This document shows positions 1-8,863 of a stretch of DNA of 64,000 nucleotides, piece after piece. This DNA comes from Azospirillum oryzae (GTDB lineage: Bacteria; Pseudomonadota; Alphaproteobacteria; Azospirillales; Azospirillaceae): assembly GCF_900177515.1 (NCBI RefSeq), contig NZ_FXAK01000004.1:1-64000 (forward strand), in the 5' to 3' direction. The position numbers and the translations under genes are program-made. The notes beneath the pieces were generated by a model. The model saw only the letters and a list, made by a program, of their open reading frames with translations, did not search any database and was not told the DNA's origin. Position 1 is the stretch's first letter, and each line of letters starts with the position of its first letter.

Positions 1-1
1 C

Positions 2-244
2 GACTGCTGGCACGAGGAGCACGACCATGTGTCGGTCGATGCGGTGATCCGGGTGGTGGTCGCCAATGCCGGCAGGGCGCGCGCGCTGGTCTCGGCCCTG
101 GCGCCGAAGGTGGCGGGGCGCGAGGGCGCGTGCGCCCAGGGCTGCCACACCGCTCTCGACAACGCCATCATGACCGCCCCCTCCCACCGCGACCCGGCGA
201 TGCTGGAAAAGCTGTCGCTGATCGTGAAGCGCACGCTGGGGTGA
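2..244 (+). CDS. Hypothetical protein, C-terminal part only
   Basis: The reading frame is open from the left edge, so the start lies outside the window. A GTG at 29 could serve as an internal start, but the codons before it (D-C-W-H-E-E-H-D-H) are equally protein-like. The visible part is about 80 residues, rich in Ala, Val and Arg, ending in VKRTLG, with two cysteines in the stretch ACAQGC. I see no recognisable domain, membrane segment or signal. The codon use is GC-rich like the rest of the window, which supports it being real. Its function cannot be inferred. Confidence 0.5.
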   Translation, partial: DCWHEEHDHVSVDAVIRVVVANAGRARALVSALAPKVAGREGACAQGCHTALDNAIMTAPSHRDPAMLEKLSLIVKRTLG

Positions 245-513
245 TACGGCGCGGGAGAGGGGGCAGCCTCAGACTTCGGATGGATAACCCGCTGGTGACG
301 TCTGGTGCGCGATCACAAAGCGCGAATCGACGTCTCCGGCGGCATAATACGGTTCGCTATGGCAAGCTTGCTACTCTAACGAGTATGTTATTGAAACACA
401 TGCCAAACGGACACTTAACCTGCTTTTCCCTCAGTTATAAAGCATAGAGCATCTAAATGGCTTATACCAATGTTCCTGATGCGTTCCAATCATTATGCCT
501 TTAAACTGTCTAC
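245..513. other. Intergenic stretch with candidate left end of TnpB element 1
   Basis: This stretch is clearly more AT-rich than its surroundings and has no convincing gene. It contains a small perfect hairpin, TGCTTT (421-426) pairing with AAAGCA (439-444). This lies where an IS200/IS605 element would carry its subterminal left-end hairpin, about 70 bases ahead of tnpB. The exact left boundary cannot be fixed from sequence alone. Confidence 0.35.
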
Positions 514-1719
514 ATGCTCCTTTTACGCGGCTACAAATTCCGGCTTTATGCTGATGCTGCTCAGCAGGCGCAGCTCGCCTGCTTTGCCGGCGTTTGCCGC
601 TTCGTGTATAATCTCGCCTTGGAGCAGCGGCGCGACTGGTGGCGGCAATTCAAGGCAACCACTGGTCGGCAGATCTCCTATGCATCGCAAAATCGCGACC
701 TGACCCTCTTGCGGGCTGAGGTTGATTGGATCGCCGCCGCACCGGTCGATTGCCTGCAGTATGCCCTGCGCGATGTGGAGCGCGCCTTCTCGAACTTCTT
801 CGCCGGCCGTGCCGGGTATCCCCAGACCCGCAAACGCACAGAGCAGGATGCCATCCGGTTTCCCTTCGCCCGCTCCCGCTGGACAAAGCTCAACGCCAAA
901 TGGGCGGTCGTGCTGATCCCGAAGGTCGGAGAGGTCAAGTTCCGGCTGACGCGTGATATACCGGGCACTGTCAAGGTGGTGACGGTGACACGCGATGCCC
1001 TTGGCTGGCATGTCGTCTTCACCACCGAAATCGAGCAGCCCATCCGACCGTCTGACAAGCCCGCCATCGGCATCGACCGTGGCGTGACGCGCACGCTGGC
1101 ACTGTCGGACGGGACCTTCCGTGATCTGCCCAAGGAGCGTCTGAACGTCCTGGAGCGCCGGGCCAGAAAGCAGGCCAGGGCACTATCCCACAAACAGAAA
1201 GGCTCCAATCGCTGGGCTGCCGCCAAGCGGCTTCTGGCCCGGACAAAGGCCAGGATCGCCCGAAGCCGCTGGCATTGGAACCATGAGCGGTCGCGTGAGA
1301 TCGCGACCAGATTTGGCTTTGTCGCGATGGAGGCCCTCAACACCAAAGCCATGACCGCCAGTGCCAAATGCACGGTCGAGCGCCCTGGCCGCAACGTCCG
1401 GGCCAAGGCTGGCCTCAATCGCGCGATCCTGGCCGCCGGTTGGCAGCAGTTCGAGACCTTCCTCGGCTACAAGCTGGCCGCTGAAGGCGGAGTTCTGGTC
1501 ACGGTCGATCCCTGCCGAACCTCACAGACCTGCTCGTGTTGTGGAGCAATCGACAAGGAAAGCCGCGAGAGCCAAGCGGTTTTCCGATGTGTCCGCTGTG
1601 GTCACGCGATGAACGCCGATCACAACGCGGCCGTCAACATCCTGAGGGCTGGAAAACAGCCTGCGTCGAGGTCCGCCGTCGGGCGGCCGTTGAAGCGCGA
1701 ACCGAAGAGGGCGGCTTAA
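514..1719 (+). CDS. tnpB: TnpB, RNA-guided endonuclease of an IS200/IS605-family (IS1341-like) element
   Basis: The protein has 401 residues, the normal TnpB length. The N-terminus (LLLRGYKFRLYADAAQQ) is the usual TnpB opening. The three RuvC acidic sites are visible: Asp in AIGIDRGV, Glu in VAMEALNTK and Asp in NADHNAAVN. Between the last two sites lies an intact zinc ribbon (TCSCCG and RCVRCG). TnpB proteins are omega-RNA-guided DNA nucleases that help an IS persist at its donor site. No TnpA transposase lies beside it, so the element is solo and depends on a TnpA elsewhere to move. It is inserted directly behind the 3' end of the convergent cysNC gene. All catalytic residues look intact, so it may be active. 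Confidence 0.93.
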   Translation: MLLLRGYKFRLYADAAQQAQLACFAGVCRFVYNLALEQRRDWWRQFKATTGRQISYASQNRDLTLLRAEVDWIAAAPVDCLQYALRDVERAFSNFFAGRAGYPQTRKRTEQDAIRFPFARSRWTKLNAKWAVVLIPKVGEVKFRLTRDIPGTVKVVTVTRDALGWHVVFTTEIEQPIRPSDKPAIGIDRGVTRTLALSDGTFRDLPKERLNVLERRARKQARALSHKQKGSNRWAAAKRLLARTKARIARSRWHWNHERSREIATRFGFVAMEALNTKAMTASAKCTVERPGRNVRAKAGLNRAILAAGWQQFETFLGYKLAAEGGVLVTVDPCRTSQTCSCCGAIDKESRESQAVFRCVRCGHAMNADHNAAVNILRAGKQPASRSAVGRPLKREPKRAA

Positions 1720-1772
1720 CGCCGCCCTCGGACATCTCCATAGCGGTAGCCGTGGAGAGGATTTTAAATCAC
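1700..1772 (+). ncRNA. Putative omega-RNA 3' part / right end of TnpB element 1
   Basis: Two hairpins follow or overlap the tnpB stop. The first has a 9-bp stem, 1707-1715 with 1721-1729. The second has a 6-bp stem, 1735-1740 with 1753-1758. The segment ends in TTTAAATCAC at about 1772. TnpB guide RNAs are made from the 3' end of tnpB and the element's right end, with the guide read from the flanking DNA. The placement and hairpins fit this, but the boundary is inferred. Confidence 0.4.
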
Positions 1773-3695
1773 CCCGCGCCGCCGCAATTCCTCGATCATC
1801 TGGACGACCATCTCGTCGGCGGTCCGTTCACCACCCTTCAGGGTGATCTCCGGGGCCTCCGGCGGCTCGTAGGCGCTGTCGATGCCGGTGAAGTGGGGGA
1901 GCTGGCCGGCACGCGCCTTCTTATAGAGCCCCTTGGGGTCGCGGGCCTCGCAGACCTCCAGCGGCGTGTCCATGAAGATCTCCAGGAACTCGCCGTCCTC
2001 CACCAGGGTGCGCGCCATCCGGCGCTCCTCGCGGAAGGGGGAGATGAAGCTGACCAGCACGATCAGCCCGGCTTCCACCATCAGCTTCGACACCTCGGCG
2101 ACGCGGCGGATGTTCTCCACCCGGTCCTCGTCGGTGAAGCCCAGATCCCGGTTCAGGCCGTGGCGGACATTGTCGCCGTCCAGGATCATGGTGCGGCGGC
2201 CGAGACGGTGCAGCTCCTGCTCCAGACGGTCGGCGACGCTGGACTTGCCGGAGCCGGACAGGCCGGTGAACCACAGCACGCAGGGCTTCTGCAGCCCGCC
2301 CGCCCGCGCCGCCTTGTCCACCTTCGAGGCGTGGCGGTGGATGTTCGACGCCCGGCGCAGGGGGAAGCGGATCATGCCGCAGCCGGCGGTGGCGTTGGTC
2401 AGCCGGTCGATCAGGATGAAGCTGCCGGTCTCGCGGCTGTCGGCATAGGCGTCGAACGGGATCGGCCGGTCGAGCGCCAGATTGCAGAAGCCGACGTCGT
2501 TGAGATCCAGATGCTTGGCGGCGGCATGCTCCTGGGTGTTGACGTTGATGCTGTGCTTCAGCTCCGTCACCTGGGCGCCGACCGTCGCCGTGCCGGCCCT
2601 GAGCAGATAGGAGCGGCCGGGCAGCAGCGGCTGCTCGTCCATCCACACCACATGGGCGGCGAACTGGTCGGCCACCTCCGGCCGGCCGGCGGCGGCGACG
2701 ATCATGTCGCCGCGGCTGGCGTCGACCTCGTCGGCCAGCACCAGGGTGATCGCCTGTCCGGGCTCCGCCGTCTCCAGGTCGCCGTCCATGGTGACGAGGC
2801 GGGCCACCCGGCTGGTCCGGCCGCCGGGCAGGATGGCGACGTCGTCGCCGACGCGCACCGCGCCGCCGACCACCGTGCCGCTGAAGCCGCGGAAGTCCTG
2901 GTTCGGCCGGTTCACCCACTGCACCGCCATGCGGAAGGAGCCGAGCTTCTGCTCGGCGCGGGCGTCGACGCTCTCCAGATGGCCGAGCAGGGTGGGGCCG
3001 CCGTACCAGGCCATGGCGTCCGACGGCTTGGTGACGTTGTCGCCGGTCAGCGCCGAGACCGGGATGCAGGTGACGTCGGTGATGCCGATGCGCGCCGCGA
3101 AGACGCGGTAGTCGGCGGCGATCCGCTCGAAGGTCTCGCGGTCCCAGCCGACGGCGTCCATCTTGTTGATCGCCAGCACGACATGGCGCACGCCCAGGAG
3201 CGAGACGATGGTGCTGTGGCGCCGGGTCTGGGTCAGCACGCCCTTGCGCGCGTCGACCAGCAGCACCGCGGCGTCGGCGGTGGACGCGCCGGTGACCATG
3301 TTGCGGGTGTACTGCTCGTGGCCCGGCGTGTCGGCGACGATGAACTTGCGGCGCTCGGTGGTGAAGAAGCGGTAGGCGACGTCGATGGTGATGCCCTGCT
3401 CGCGCTCCGCCGCCAGCCCGTCGACCAGCAGCGCGAGGTCGAGCTGGCCGGCGCCGGTGGTGCCGAAGCGGCCGGAGTCCGTCTCCAGGCTGGCCAGCTG
3501 GTCCTCGAACAGGCATTTGCAGTCGTAGAGCAGCCGGCCGATCAGCGTCGACTTGCCGTCGTCCACCGACCCGCAGGTGATGAAGCGCAGCAGATCCTTG
3601 CTGTTCTGGCGGGCCAGATACTCCTGCACCTCATTGGCGGCATCGGCGGGAGTGATGTCGGCGGGAACAGTGACGGGATCGAGTTCCTTCAGCAT
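1764..3695 (-). CDS. cysNC: Bifunctional sulfate adenylyltransferase subunit 1 / adenylylsulfate kinase (CysN-CysC fusion, NodQ-like)
   Basis: This 643-residue fusion makes PAPS. The N-terminal GTPase half (about 1-440) works with CysD to adenylate sulfate. It shows GSVDDGKST near residue 43, DTPGHEQY and NKMD. The C-terminal APS kinase half (from about 455) phosphorylates APS and carries the P-loop GLSGSGKSS. The start overlaps the cysD stop by one base (TGATG), so translation is probably coupled. With the sulfotransferase upstream, the operon looks dedicated to sulfate transfer rather than to cysteine synthesis, as in rhizobial nodPQ-nodH. The stop TAA (1764-1766) lies inside the right end of TnpB element 1, so the last codons may have been remade by the insertion. 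Confidence 0.95.
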   Translation of the reverse strand: MLKELDPVTVPADITPADAANEVQEYLARQNSKDLLRFITCGSVDDGKSTLIGRLLYDCKCLFEDQLASLETDSGRFGTTGAGQLDLALLVDGLAAEREQGITIDVAYRFFTTERRKFIVADTPGHEQYTRNMVTGASTADAAVLLVDARKGVLTQTRRHSTIVSLLGVRHVVLAINKMDAVGWDRETFERIAADYRVFAARIGITDVTCIPVSALTGDNVTKPSDAMAWYGGPTLLGHLESVDARAEQKLGSFRMAVQWVNRPNQDFRGFSGTVVGGAVRVGDDVAILPGGRTSRVARLVTMDGDLETAEPGQAITLVLADEVDASRGDMIVAAAGRPEVADQFAAHVVWMDEQPLLPGRSYLLRAGTATVGAQVTELKHSINVNTQEHAAAKHLDLNDVGFCNLALDRPIPFDAYADSRETGSFILIDRLTNATAGCGMIRFPLRRASNIHRHASKVDKAARAGGLQKPCVLWFTGLSGSGKSSVADRLEQELHRLGRRTMILDGDNVRHGLNRDLGFTDEDRVENIRRVAEVSKLMVEAGLIVLVSFISPFREERRMARTLVEDGEFLEIFMDTPLEVCEARDPKGLYKKARAGQLPHFTGIDSAYEPPEAPEITLKGGERTADEMVVQMIEELRRRGVI

Positions 3696-4696
3696 CAGAA
3701 GTAGCCTTCCTGCTTCTTCGCTTCCATGGAAGCGGCGGCGTCCTGGTCGATCACGCGGCCCTGCCGTTCCGAACTGGTGGACAGCAGCATCTCGCGGATG
3801 ATCTCGGGCAGGGTGGCGGCGGTGCTGCGCACGGCCCCGGTCAGCGGATAGCAGCCGAGCGTGCGGAAGCGCACCCAGGCCATCTCCGGCGTCTCGCCGG
3901 GCTTCAGCGGCATGCGGTCGTCATCGACCATGATCAGCGTGCCGTCGCGCTCCACCACCGGACGCGGCTTGGCGAAATAGAGGGGGACGACCGGGATGCT
4001 CTCCTGGTGGATGTACTGCCAGATGTCCAGCTCGGTCCAGTTCGACAGCGGGAAGACGCGGATGCTCTCGCCCTTGTTGATCCGGCCGTTGTAGAGGCTC
4101 CACAGCTCCGGCCGCTGGTTCTTCGGCTCCCAGCGGTGGGAGGATGTCCGGAAGGAGAAGATGCGCTCCTTGGCGCGGCTCTTCTCCTCGTCGCGGCGCG
4201 CCCCGCCGAAGGCGGCGTCGAAGCCGTGGGCGTTGAGCGCCTGCTTCAGCGACTGGGTCTTCATCACGTCGGTGTGGACGGCCGAACCGTGGGTGAAGGG
4301 GCCGATGCCCTGGCGCACGCCCTCCTGGTTGATGTGGACCATCAGGTCGATGCCCAACTCCTGCGCCGTGCGGTCGCGGAATTCGATCATCTCCCGGAAC
4401 TTCCAGGTCGTGTCGACATGCAGCAGCGGGAAGGGCGGCTTCGACGGATAGAAGGCCTTCATCGCCAGATGCAGCAGCACCGAGCTGTCCTTGCCCACCG
4501 AATAGAGCATGACCGGCTTGTGGAACTGGGCCGCCACCTCGCGCATGATGTGGATGCTTTCCGCCTCCAGCCGCTGAAGGTGGGTCAGGCGGGCCGGCGT
4601 GGTCAGGATGGCGGGCAAGCTGTCCTCAAAACCGGGGGCAGCTTCGGGACGATCCTTGGCCGCGGGGCGGGGGTCGAGCAATGGATCAAGCAGCAT
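3695..4696 (-). CDS. cysD: Sulfate adenylyltransferase subunit 2 (CysD / NodP)
   Basis: The protein has 333 residues from the ATG at 4696. A longer frame exists upstream, but its residues are not protein-like and would overlap the preceding gene more heavily. CysD is the PP-loop ATP pyrophosphatase that forms APS from ATP and sulfate with CysN. The PP-loop motif appears as [13 protein letters not shown], and the family stretch [17 protein letters not shown] follows. The family is usually about 300 residues; the extra N-terminal 35 or so residues are Pro/Ala-rich. Its start overlaps the end of the sulfotransferase by 11 bases and its stop overlaps the cysNC start, so the three genes form one tight operon. 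Confidence 0.95.
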   Translation of the reverse strand: MLLDPLLDPRPAAKDRPEAAPGFEDSLPAILTTPARLTHLQRLEAESIHIMREVAAQFHKPVMLYSVGKDSSVLLHLAMKAFYPSKPPFPLLHVDTTWKFREMIEFRDRTAQELGIDLMVHINQEGVRQGIGPFTHGSAVHTDVMKTQSLKQALNAHGFDAAFGGARRDEEKSRAKERIFSFRTSSHRWEPKNQRPELWSLYNGRINKGESIRVFPLSNWTELDIWQYIHQESIPVVPLYFAKPRPVVERDGTLIMVDDDRMPLKPGETPEMAWVRFRTLGCYPLTGAVRSTAATLPEIIREMLLSTSSERQGRVIDQDAAASMEAKKQEGYF

Positions 4697-5846
4697 AGCC
4701 GGCCTTCTTCTGCATGTCTCCGGCCACCGCGTCGAACACGGTCCGACGCTTGGGCGACCAGTCGATCTGGCGCTTCGACGGGTCGAAGCCTTCGGGTTTC
4801 TTGACGGGGGTCCAGCTGACCTCGCCATCGCGGCGCGAGACGCGGGACGATCCCAGGATGGGCAGGTCGCCGATCCGCTCGAACGGATAGCGCTCCTCGT
4901 TCAGATCCAGGAAGCGCAGCAGGTCGCGGGCGGTGCCGTCGGGGGAGGCCACCGCATCCTCGAAGCGGATCAGACGGCAGGCGTCGGCGCTCATCCGGCT
5001 CTGCGCCTCCAGCGCCGCCTCGGTGCCGAAGCTCCATTCGCGGCAGACGTCGGCGAAGGTGCGGCCGAGGAAGCGCAGCGGCCAGGTGTCGATGGTCGAC
5101 TGCACCGCGCGTTTGCCGTCGCGCAGCACGATCAGGCAGCGCTCCGTCGGGAACAGGTAGGGGAAATAGCGCATCATCCGGGTGTGGGGCGACTTGATCA
5201 CCACCGTCTTGTCCGCCGGGAATTCGGCTTCGATGCGACGGAGGAAGCCACTGACCATATAGCAGAAGGTTTCCAGGTCGCTGAACGATTCCCGGTTGCG
5301 TTGATAGAGGCGCAGGAAGCGCCCCTCATAGATGCGCGCGTCCTCCACCGTGTTCAGGAAGGGAAGCTCGCGGACGCCGTAGGGGTTGACCACCACGTCG
5401 GGATGCAGTTCCAGCAGGCTCTGGAGATAGTTGGTGCCGCTGCGCGGCATCACCCCGTGCAGGAAGACGATGCGGGGGGTGGCGCGGGGAGCGGACCGGA
5501 GAGCGGTGCCGGCCGTATTGGCGGCATCCGGCGCGATCCCGCGGACCGACTGGGCGACCGACCGCAGGTGACGGGCGTTCTCCTCCGTGAACCAGGGATC
5601 GAAGAAGCTCGATCTTTCCGTACTGGGAAGTCTAAGAAGCCGCTTCCCAACAAAACCGATCTCTTTCTGAAGACGATAAACCGCACCGTCACCGAAGTGA
5701 TTTCTCAGCGATGCGGCATAGTGATCGGCTGTCAGGGTCTTTGCATTCCAAAACACAACGGCCTCCTTTTGCGTCACCGCTCCGCCGGGCACTCCGGTTT
5801 TTCCCGGACTTCGGCAATCGGTGCGTCTTTCCTGCAAATCGGGCAA
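4686..5846 (-). CDS. PAPS-dependent sulfotransferase
   Basis: The protein has up to 386 residues; the true start may be some 20 codons inside, near [11 protein letters not shown]. The PAPS 5'-phosphosulfate loop is recognisable as [16 protein letters not shown], and the 3'-phosphate-binding stretch as [14 protein letters not shown]. These are the two landmarks of the sulfotransferase superfamily (PF00685/PF13469). No signal peptide is evident, so it probably acts in the cytoplasm on a nascent glycan, lipid-linked sugar or protein. It is the first gene of the operon with cysD and cysNC, which make its donor PAPS, and it diverges from the Wzm/Wzt exporter. The acceptor is not known; a surface polysaccharide is the contextual guess. 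Confidence 0.85.
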   Translation of the reverse strand: MPDLQERRTDCRSPGKTGVPGGAVTQKEAVVFWNAKTLTADHYAASLRNHFGDGAVYRLQKEIGFVGKRLLRLPSTERSSFFDPWFTEENARHLRSVAQSVRGIAPDAANTAGTALRSAPRATPRIVFLHGVMPRSGTNYLQSLLELHPDVVVNPYGVRELPFLNTVEDARIYEGRFLRLYQRNRESFSDLETFCYMVSGFLRRIEAEFPADKTVVIKSPHTRMMRYFPYLFPTERCLIVLRDGKRAVQSTIDTWPLRFLGRTFADVCREWSFGTEAALEAQSRMSADACRLIRFEDAVASPDGTARDLLRFLDLNEERYPFERIGDLPILGSSRVSRRDGEVSWTPVKKPEGFDPSKRQIDWSPKRRTVFDAVAGDMQKKAGYAA

Positions 5847-6251
5847 TCGCCGCTTCTCAGGGCTAGTTATGGCCCTATCGGATGGGCTTTTTTAGCTCTA
5901 ATCCGGATCTAACCCCTTGGGCTTATAAAATTACCGATGCGACCCTCAATGGTGGATCGCGCATCGGATAGCAACCTCATGACAAGTCATGTCCCTATCC
6001 TGCGTCTAGGAAAGTCACGTTAGATTTCGACTTTGAGTTTACTGATACGCATAGGACACGACACTCCGTCGCTTCCTGTCGCATTAGCCCGGATAGTGTG
6101 AATTCCTCGAATGTTTATTCATTGATTTTCTTTCGTGATAACGGAAATCCCCGGGCAGAGACACCACCTCTCCGATCTTTCGGGTAAACGGGTGAAACCG
6201 AAGGTCCGTTCCCCCTCCTGTTCTTTTTCAGGAGAGTCCACCCGCCCGGCC
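5847..6251. promoter_or_regulatory. AT-rich divergent promoter region with palindromes between the sulfotransferase operon and wzm
   Basis: About 400 bases between divergent operons are far more AT-rich than the genes around them. A perfect palindrome CATGACAAGTCATG lies at 5978-5991. A larger inverted repeat, CCGATGCG and CGCATCGG, lies at about 5935-5968. AGGGC and GCCCT flank a short loop near 5858-5875. These are plausible operator sites controlling both operons. No factor can be named. Confidence 0.4.
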
Positions 6252-7238
6252 ATGCCCGCCGCCGCCCCTCCGGTGCCGCCCCCCGGCGCCCCCCCCCCGG
6301 CACAAAGGATGCTTTCGCTTGAACGCCGCCGGGGCGGGGGTTATGGTCGGCCGGCCGCAGACGGGGAATACTTTAAATTGTTTAGCTCTCAGTCGGGAAA
6401 CCCCAAGGTGGCGGGTTTCGGCGCCGGTCCCTTTGCCCTTTTCCAGACCGCCTGGCACCACAGGTCGCTGATCCTGCGGCTGGCCCGGCGCGAGATCGAC
6501 GCCCGATACCGCGGCTCCGTGCTGGGCATCGTCTGGGCGGTGCTGAATCCGATCCTGATGCTGGCGGTCTACACCTTCGTCTTCTCGGTGGTGTTCCGCG
6601 CGCGCTGGGGCACGCCCAGCGGAGCGGCGGGGGAGAGCAACACCGAATTCGCCCTGCTGCTGTTCTCCGGCCTGATCCTGTTCAACGTGCTGGGCGAATG
6701 CCTGAACCGGGCCCCGGGGCTGCTGCTGGAGAACATCAGCTACATCAAGAAGGTGGTCTTCCCGCTGGAGATCCTGCCGCTGGTGTCGCTGGCGGTCGCG
6801 CTGTTCAACGCCGGCATCGGCTTCGTCATCCTGGTCGTCTTCCACCTCGCCGTGGCGGGGCTGCCGCCGCCGACGGCGCTGCTGCTGCCGCTGGTGCTGG
6901 CGCCGCTCTGCCTGACCACGCTGGGGCTGAGCTGGTTCTTCGCCGCCGCCGGCGTGTTCCTGCGCGACCTGCGGCAGGTGGTGGGGGTGGGCGTCACCGT
7001 GCTGATGTTCCTCAGCCCGATCTTCTACCCGATGACCGCGATCCCCGAGCGCTTCCGCGCCATCCTGCACCTGAACCCGATGACCGCGATCCTGGAGCAG
7101 TCGAAGGACCTGCTGTTCTGGGGCCGCGTCCCGTCGCCGGTGGAATGGGGCCTGGCGACGCTGGGCGCCTGGGTGGTGGCCTGGCTCGGCTATCTGTGGT
7201 TCATGAAGACCCGCCGGGGGTTCGCCGATGTCGTCTGA
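6252..7238 (+). CDS. wzm: Polysaccharide ABC exporter permease (ABC-2 type, Wzm)
   Basis: This is the membrane subunit of the ABC exporter that carries a finished glycan across the inner membrane. The family part starts near FQTAWHHRSLILRLARREI and continues with YRGSVLGIVWAVLNP, typical of ABC2_membrane permeases. About six hydrophobic segments follow, and FLSPIFYPMTAIP is near the end. The start is uncertain. The ATG at 6252 follows an AGGAG at about 6230, rather far away. An ATG at 6309 is also possible, and the frame stays open upstream to a GTG at 6135. A run of ten C (6289-6298) sits between the two ATGs. The stop overlaps the wzt start by 11 bases. Confidence 0.88.
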   Translation: MPAAAPPVPPPGAPPPAQRMLSLERRRGGGYGRPAADGEYFKLFSSQSGNPKVAGFGAGPFALFQTAWHHRSLILRLARREIDARYRGSVLGIVWAVLNPILMLAVYTFVFSVVFRARWGTPSGAAGESNTEFALLLFSGLILFNVLGECLNRAPGLLLENISYIKKVVFPLEILPLVSLAVALFNAGIGFVILVVFHLAVAGLPPPTALLLPLVLAPLCLTTLGLSWFFAAAGVFLRDLRQVVGVGVTVLMFLSPIFYPMTAIPERFRAILHLNPMTAILEQSKDLLFWGRVPSPVEWGLATLGAWVVAWLGYLWFMKTRRGFADVV

Positions 7239-8649
7239 GACTCCCGCCGCCGATACCCCCCCGGCCGATACCCCTGTCGTCATCCGGGCGGAAGGGCTGG
7301 GCAAGGCCTACGCCATCTTCAAGCGTCCGCAGGACCGGCTGAAGCAGATGCTGGTGCGCGGCCGGCGCAAATATTACGACGAGTACTGGGCGCTGCGCGG
7401 CGTCGACCTGGAGGTCCGCCGCGGCGAGACGGTCGGGCTGATCGGCCGCAACGGCTCGGGCAAATCGACCTTCCTGCAGCTGCTCTGCGGCACGCTGACG
7501 CCGACCTCCGGCCGCATCGTGGTCGATGGCCGCATCGCCGCGCTGCTGGAGCTGGGCGCCGGCTTCAACCCGGAATTCACCGGGCGCGAGAACGTCTATC
7601 TCGCCGCCTCGGTGCTGGGATTGTCGAACGAGCAGATCGCCCAGCGCTATGACTCCATCGCCGAGTTCGCGGGCATCGGCGACTTCATCGAACAGCCGGT
7701 GAAGCTCTATTCCAGCGGCATGTACGCCCGCCTCGCCTTCGCGGTGGCGGCGCATGTCGACGCCGACATCATGATCGTCGACGAGATCCTGGCGGTCGGC
7801 GACGCCTCCTTCACCCAGAAATGCATGCGCTTCATCCACCGCTTCAAGGAGCGCGGCACCCTGTTCTTCGTGTCGCACGACACCGGGCAGGTGGTGAATT
7901 TGTGCGACCGGGTGGTGTGGCTGGACAACGGGTCGGTGCGGGCGATCGGCCCGGCGCGGGAGGTCTGCCACGACTATCTGGCGGCGCTCTACAGCGACCA
8001 GGACACCTCGCGCGGCTTCCGCATCGGCGGGGCGCGGCAGGCGCTGCCCCAGGCCAAGCGCGAGGAGCCGGTGGAGGACGCCCGCGCCGAGCTGCTGAAG
8101 GCCTCCCGGCACCGCAACGCCATCGAGCTGTTCGACTTCAACGACAGCGGTCCCTGGTTCGGCAACCGCGGCGCCACCATCACCAACGTCTCGATCCTCG
8201 ATGCCGAGGAAAATCCGCTCAGCGTGCTGGAGGGCGGCGAGGTCATCGTGCTGAAGGTGGATTGCCGGGCCGACCAGCAGGTGCACCGTCCCATCGTCGG
8301 CTTCTACGTCAAGGACAAGCTGGGCCAGAACCTGTTCGGCGACAACACCTTCCTCAGCTACCAGCTCGATCCCGTGACGATCCCGGCCGGGCAGGACTTC
8401 GCCGCCCGCTTCCGTTTCCAGATGCCCTATCTGCCCAGCGGCGACTTCTCCATCACCGTGGCGCTCGCCGAGGGCACGCAGGAGGACCACGTCCAGCATC
8501 ATTGGGTCGAGGACGCGCTGTTCTTCAAGGTCCACGCCAGCCATGTCGTGCGCGGGCTGGTCGGCATGCCGATGCTGGCGATCACGCTGGAGGCGGAGGG
8601 GGCATCCGCACCCCAGGGAACACCCCAGCCTGTCCCCGCGACAAAATAA
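7228..8649 (+). CDS. wzt: Polysaccharide ABC exporter ATPase with C-terminal glycan-binding domain (Wzt)
   Basis: The protein has 473 residues. The ATPase part (about 1-250) shows Walker A GRNGSGKST near residue 72, signature YSSGMYARLAFAVA near 160 and Walker B DIMIVDEILAVGD near 180. It also has the GAGFNPEFTGRENVYL stretch typical of Wzt/TagH proteins. A further domain of about 200 residues (from about 265) matches the extended Wzt C-terminus (PF14524 type). In E. coli O8/O9a that domain recognises the capped non-reducing end of the O-antigen before export. This suggests export here also waits for a terminal modification, and a methyltransferase-glycosyltransferase fusion is encoded next. 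Confidence 0.95.
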   Translation: MSSETPAADTPPADTPVVIRAEGLGKAYAIFKRPQDRLKQMLVRGRRKYYDEYWALRGVDLEVRRGETVGLIGRNGSGKSTFLQLLCGTLTPTSGRIVVDGRIAALLELGAGFNPEFTGRENVYLAASVLGLSNEQIAQRYDSIAEFAGIGDFIEQPVKLYSSGMYARLAFAVAAHVDADIMIVDEILAVGDASFTQKCMRFIHRFKERGTLFFVSHDTGQVVNLCDRVVWLDNGSVRAIGPAREVCHDYLAALYSDQDTSRGFRIGGARQALPQAKREEPVEDARAELLKASRHRNAIELFDFNDSGPWFGNRGATITNVSILDAEENPLSVLEGGEVIVLKVDCRADQQVHRPIVGFYVKDKLGQNLFGDNTFLSYQLDPVTIPAGQDFAARFRFQMPYLPSGDFSITVALAEGTQEDHVQHHWVEDALFFKVHASHVVRGLVGMPMLAITLEAEGASAPQGTPQPVPATK

Positions 8650-8863
8650 GGTCACGCCGCGAACAACCCCGGAGTGAGGCAGGAAAACCGCAGTTCCGGG
8701 CATTGTTGGGCACCGCAAAGCGGGTTCCGGACAGCGGCTTGCATTCCGGCGGGGTGTCGGCGTATGTGTGTCGGCGGCTGTGACGGGGCCGTCCGACGGG
8801 CCTGAAAAATGGTGCCCGACGGGTCGCACCCCGCCGCGAAGCCAGGCAGAAGAAGAGGCGCAG

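Noticed and set aside
1536..3704. Plus-strand open frame opposite cysNC
   Set aside because: cysNC has all its motifs on the minus strand; this frame is its shadow.
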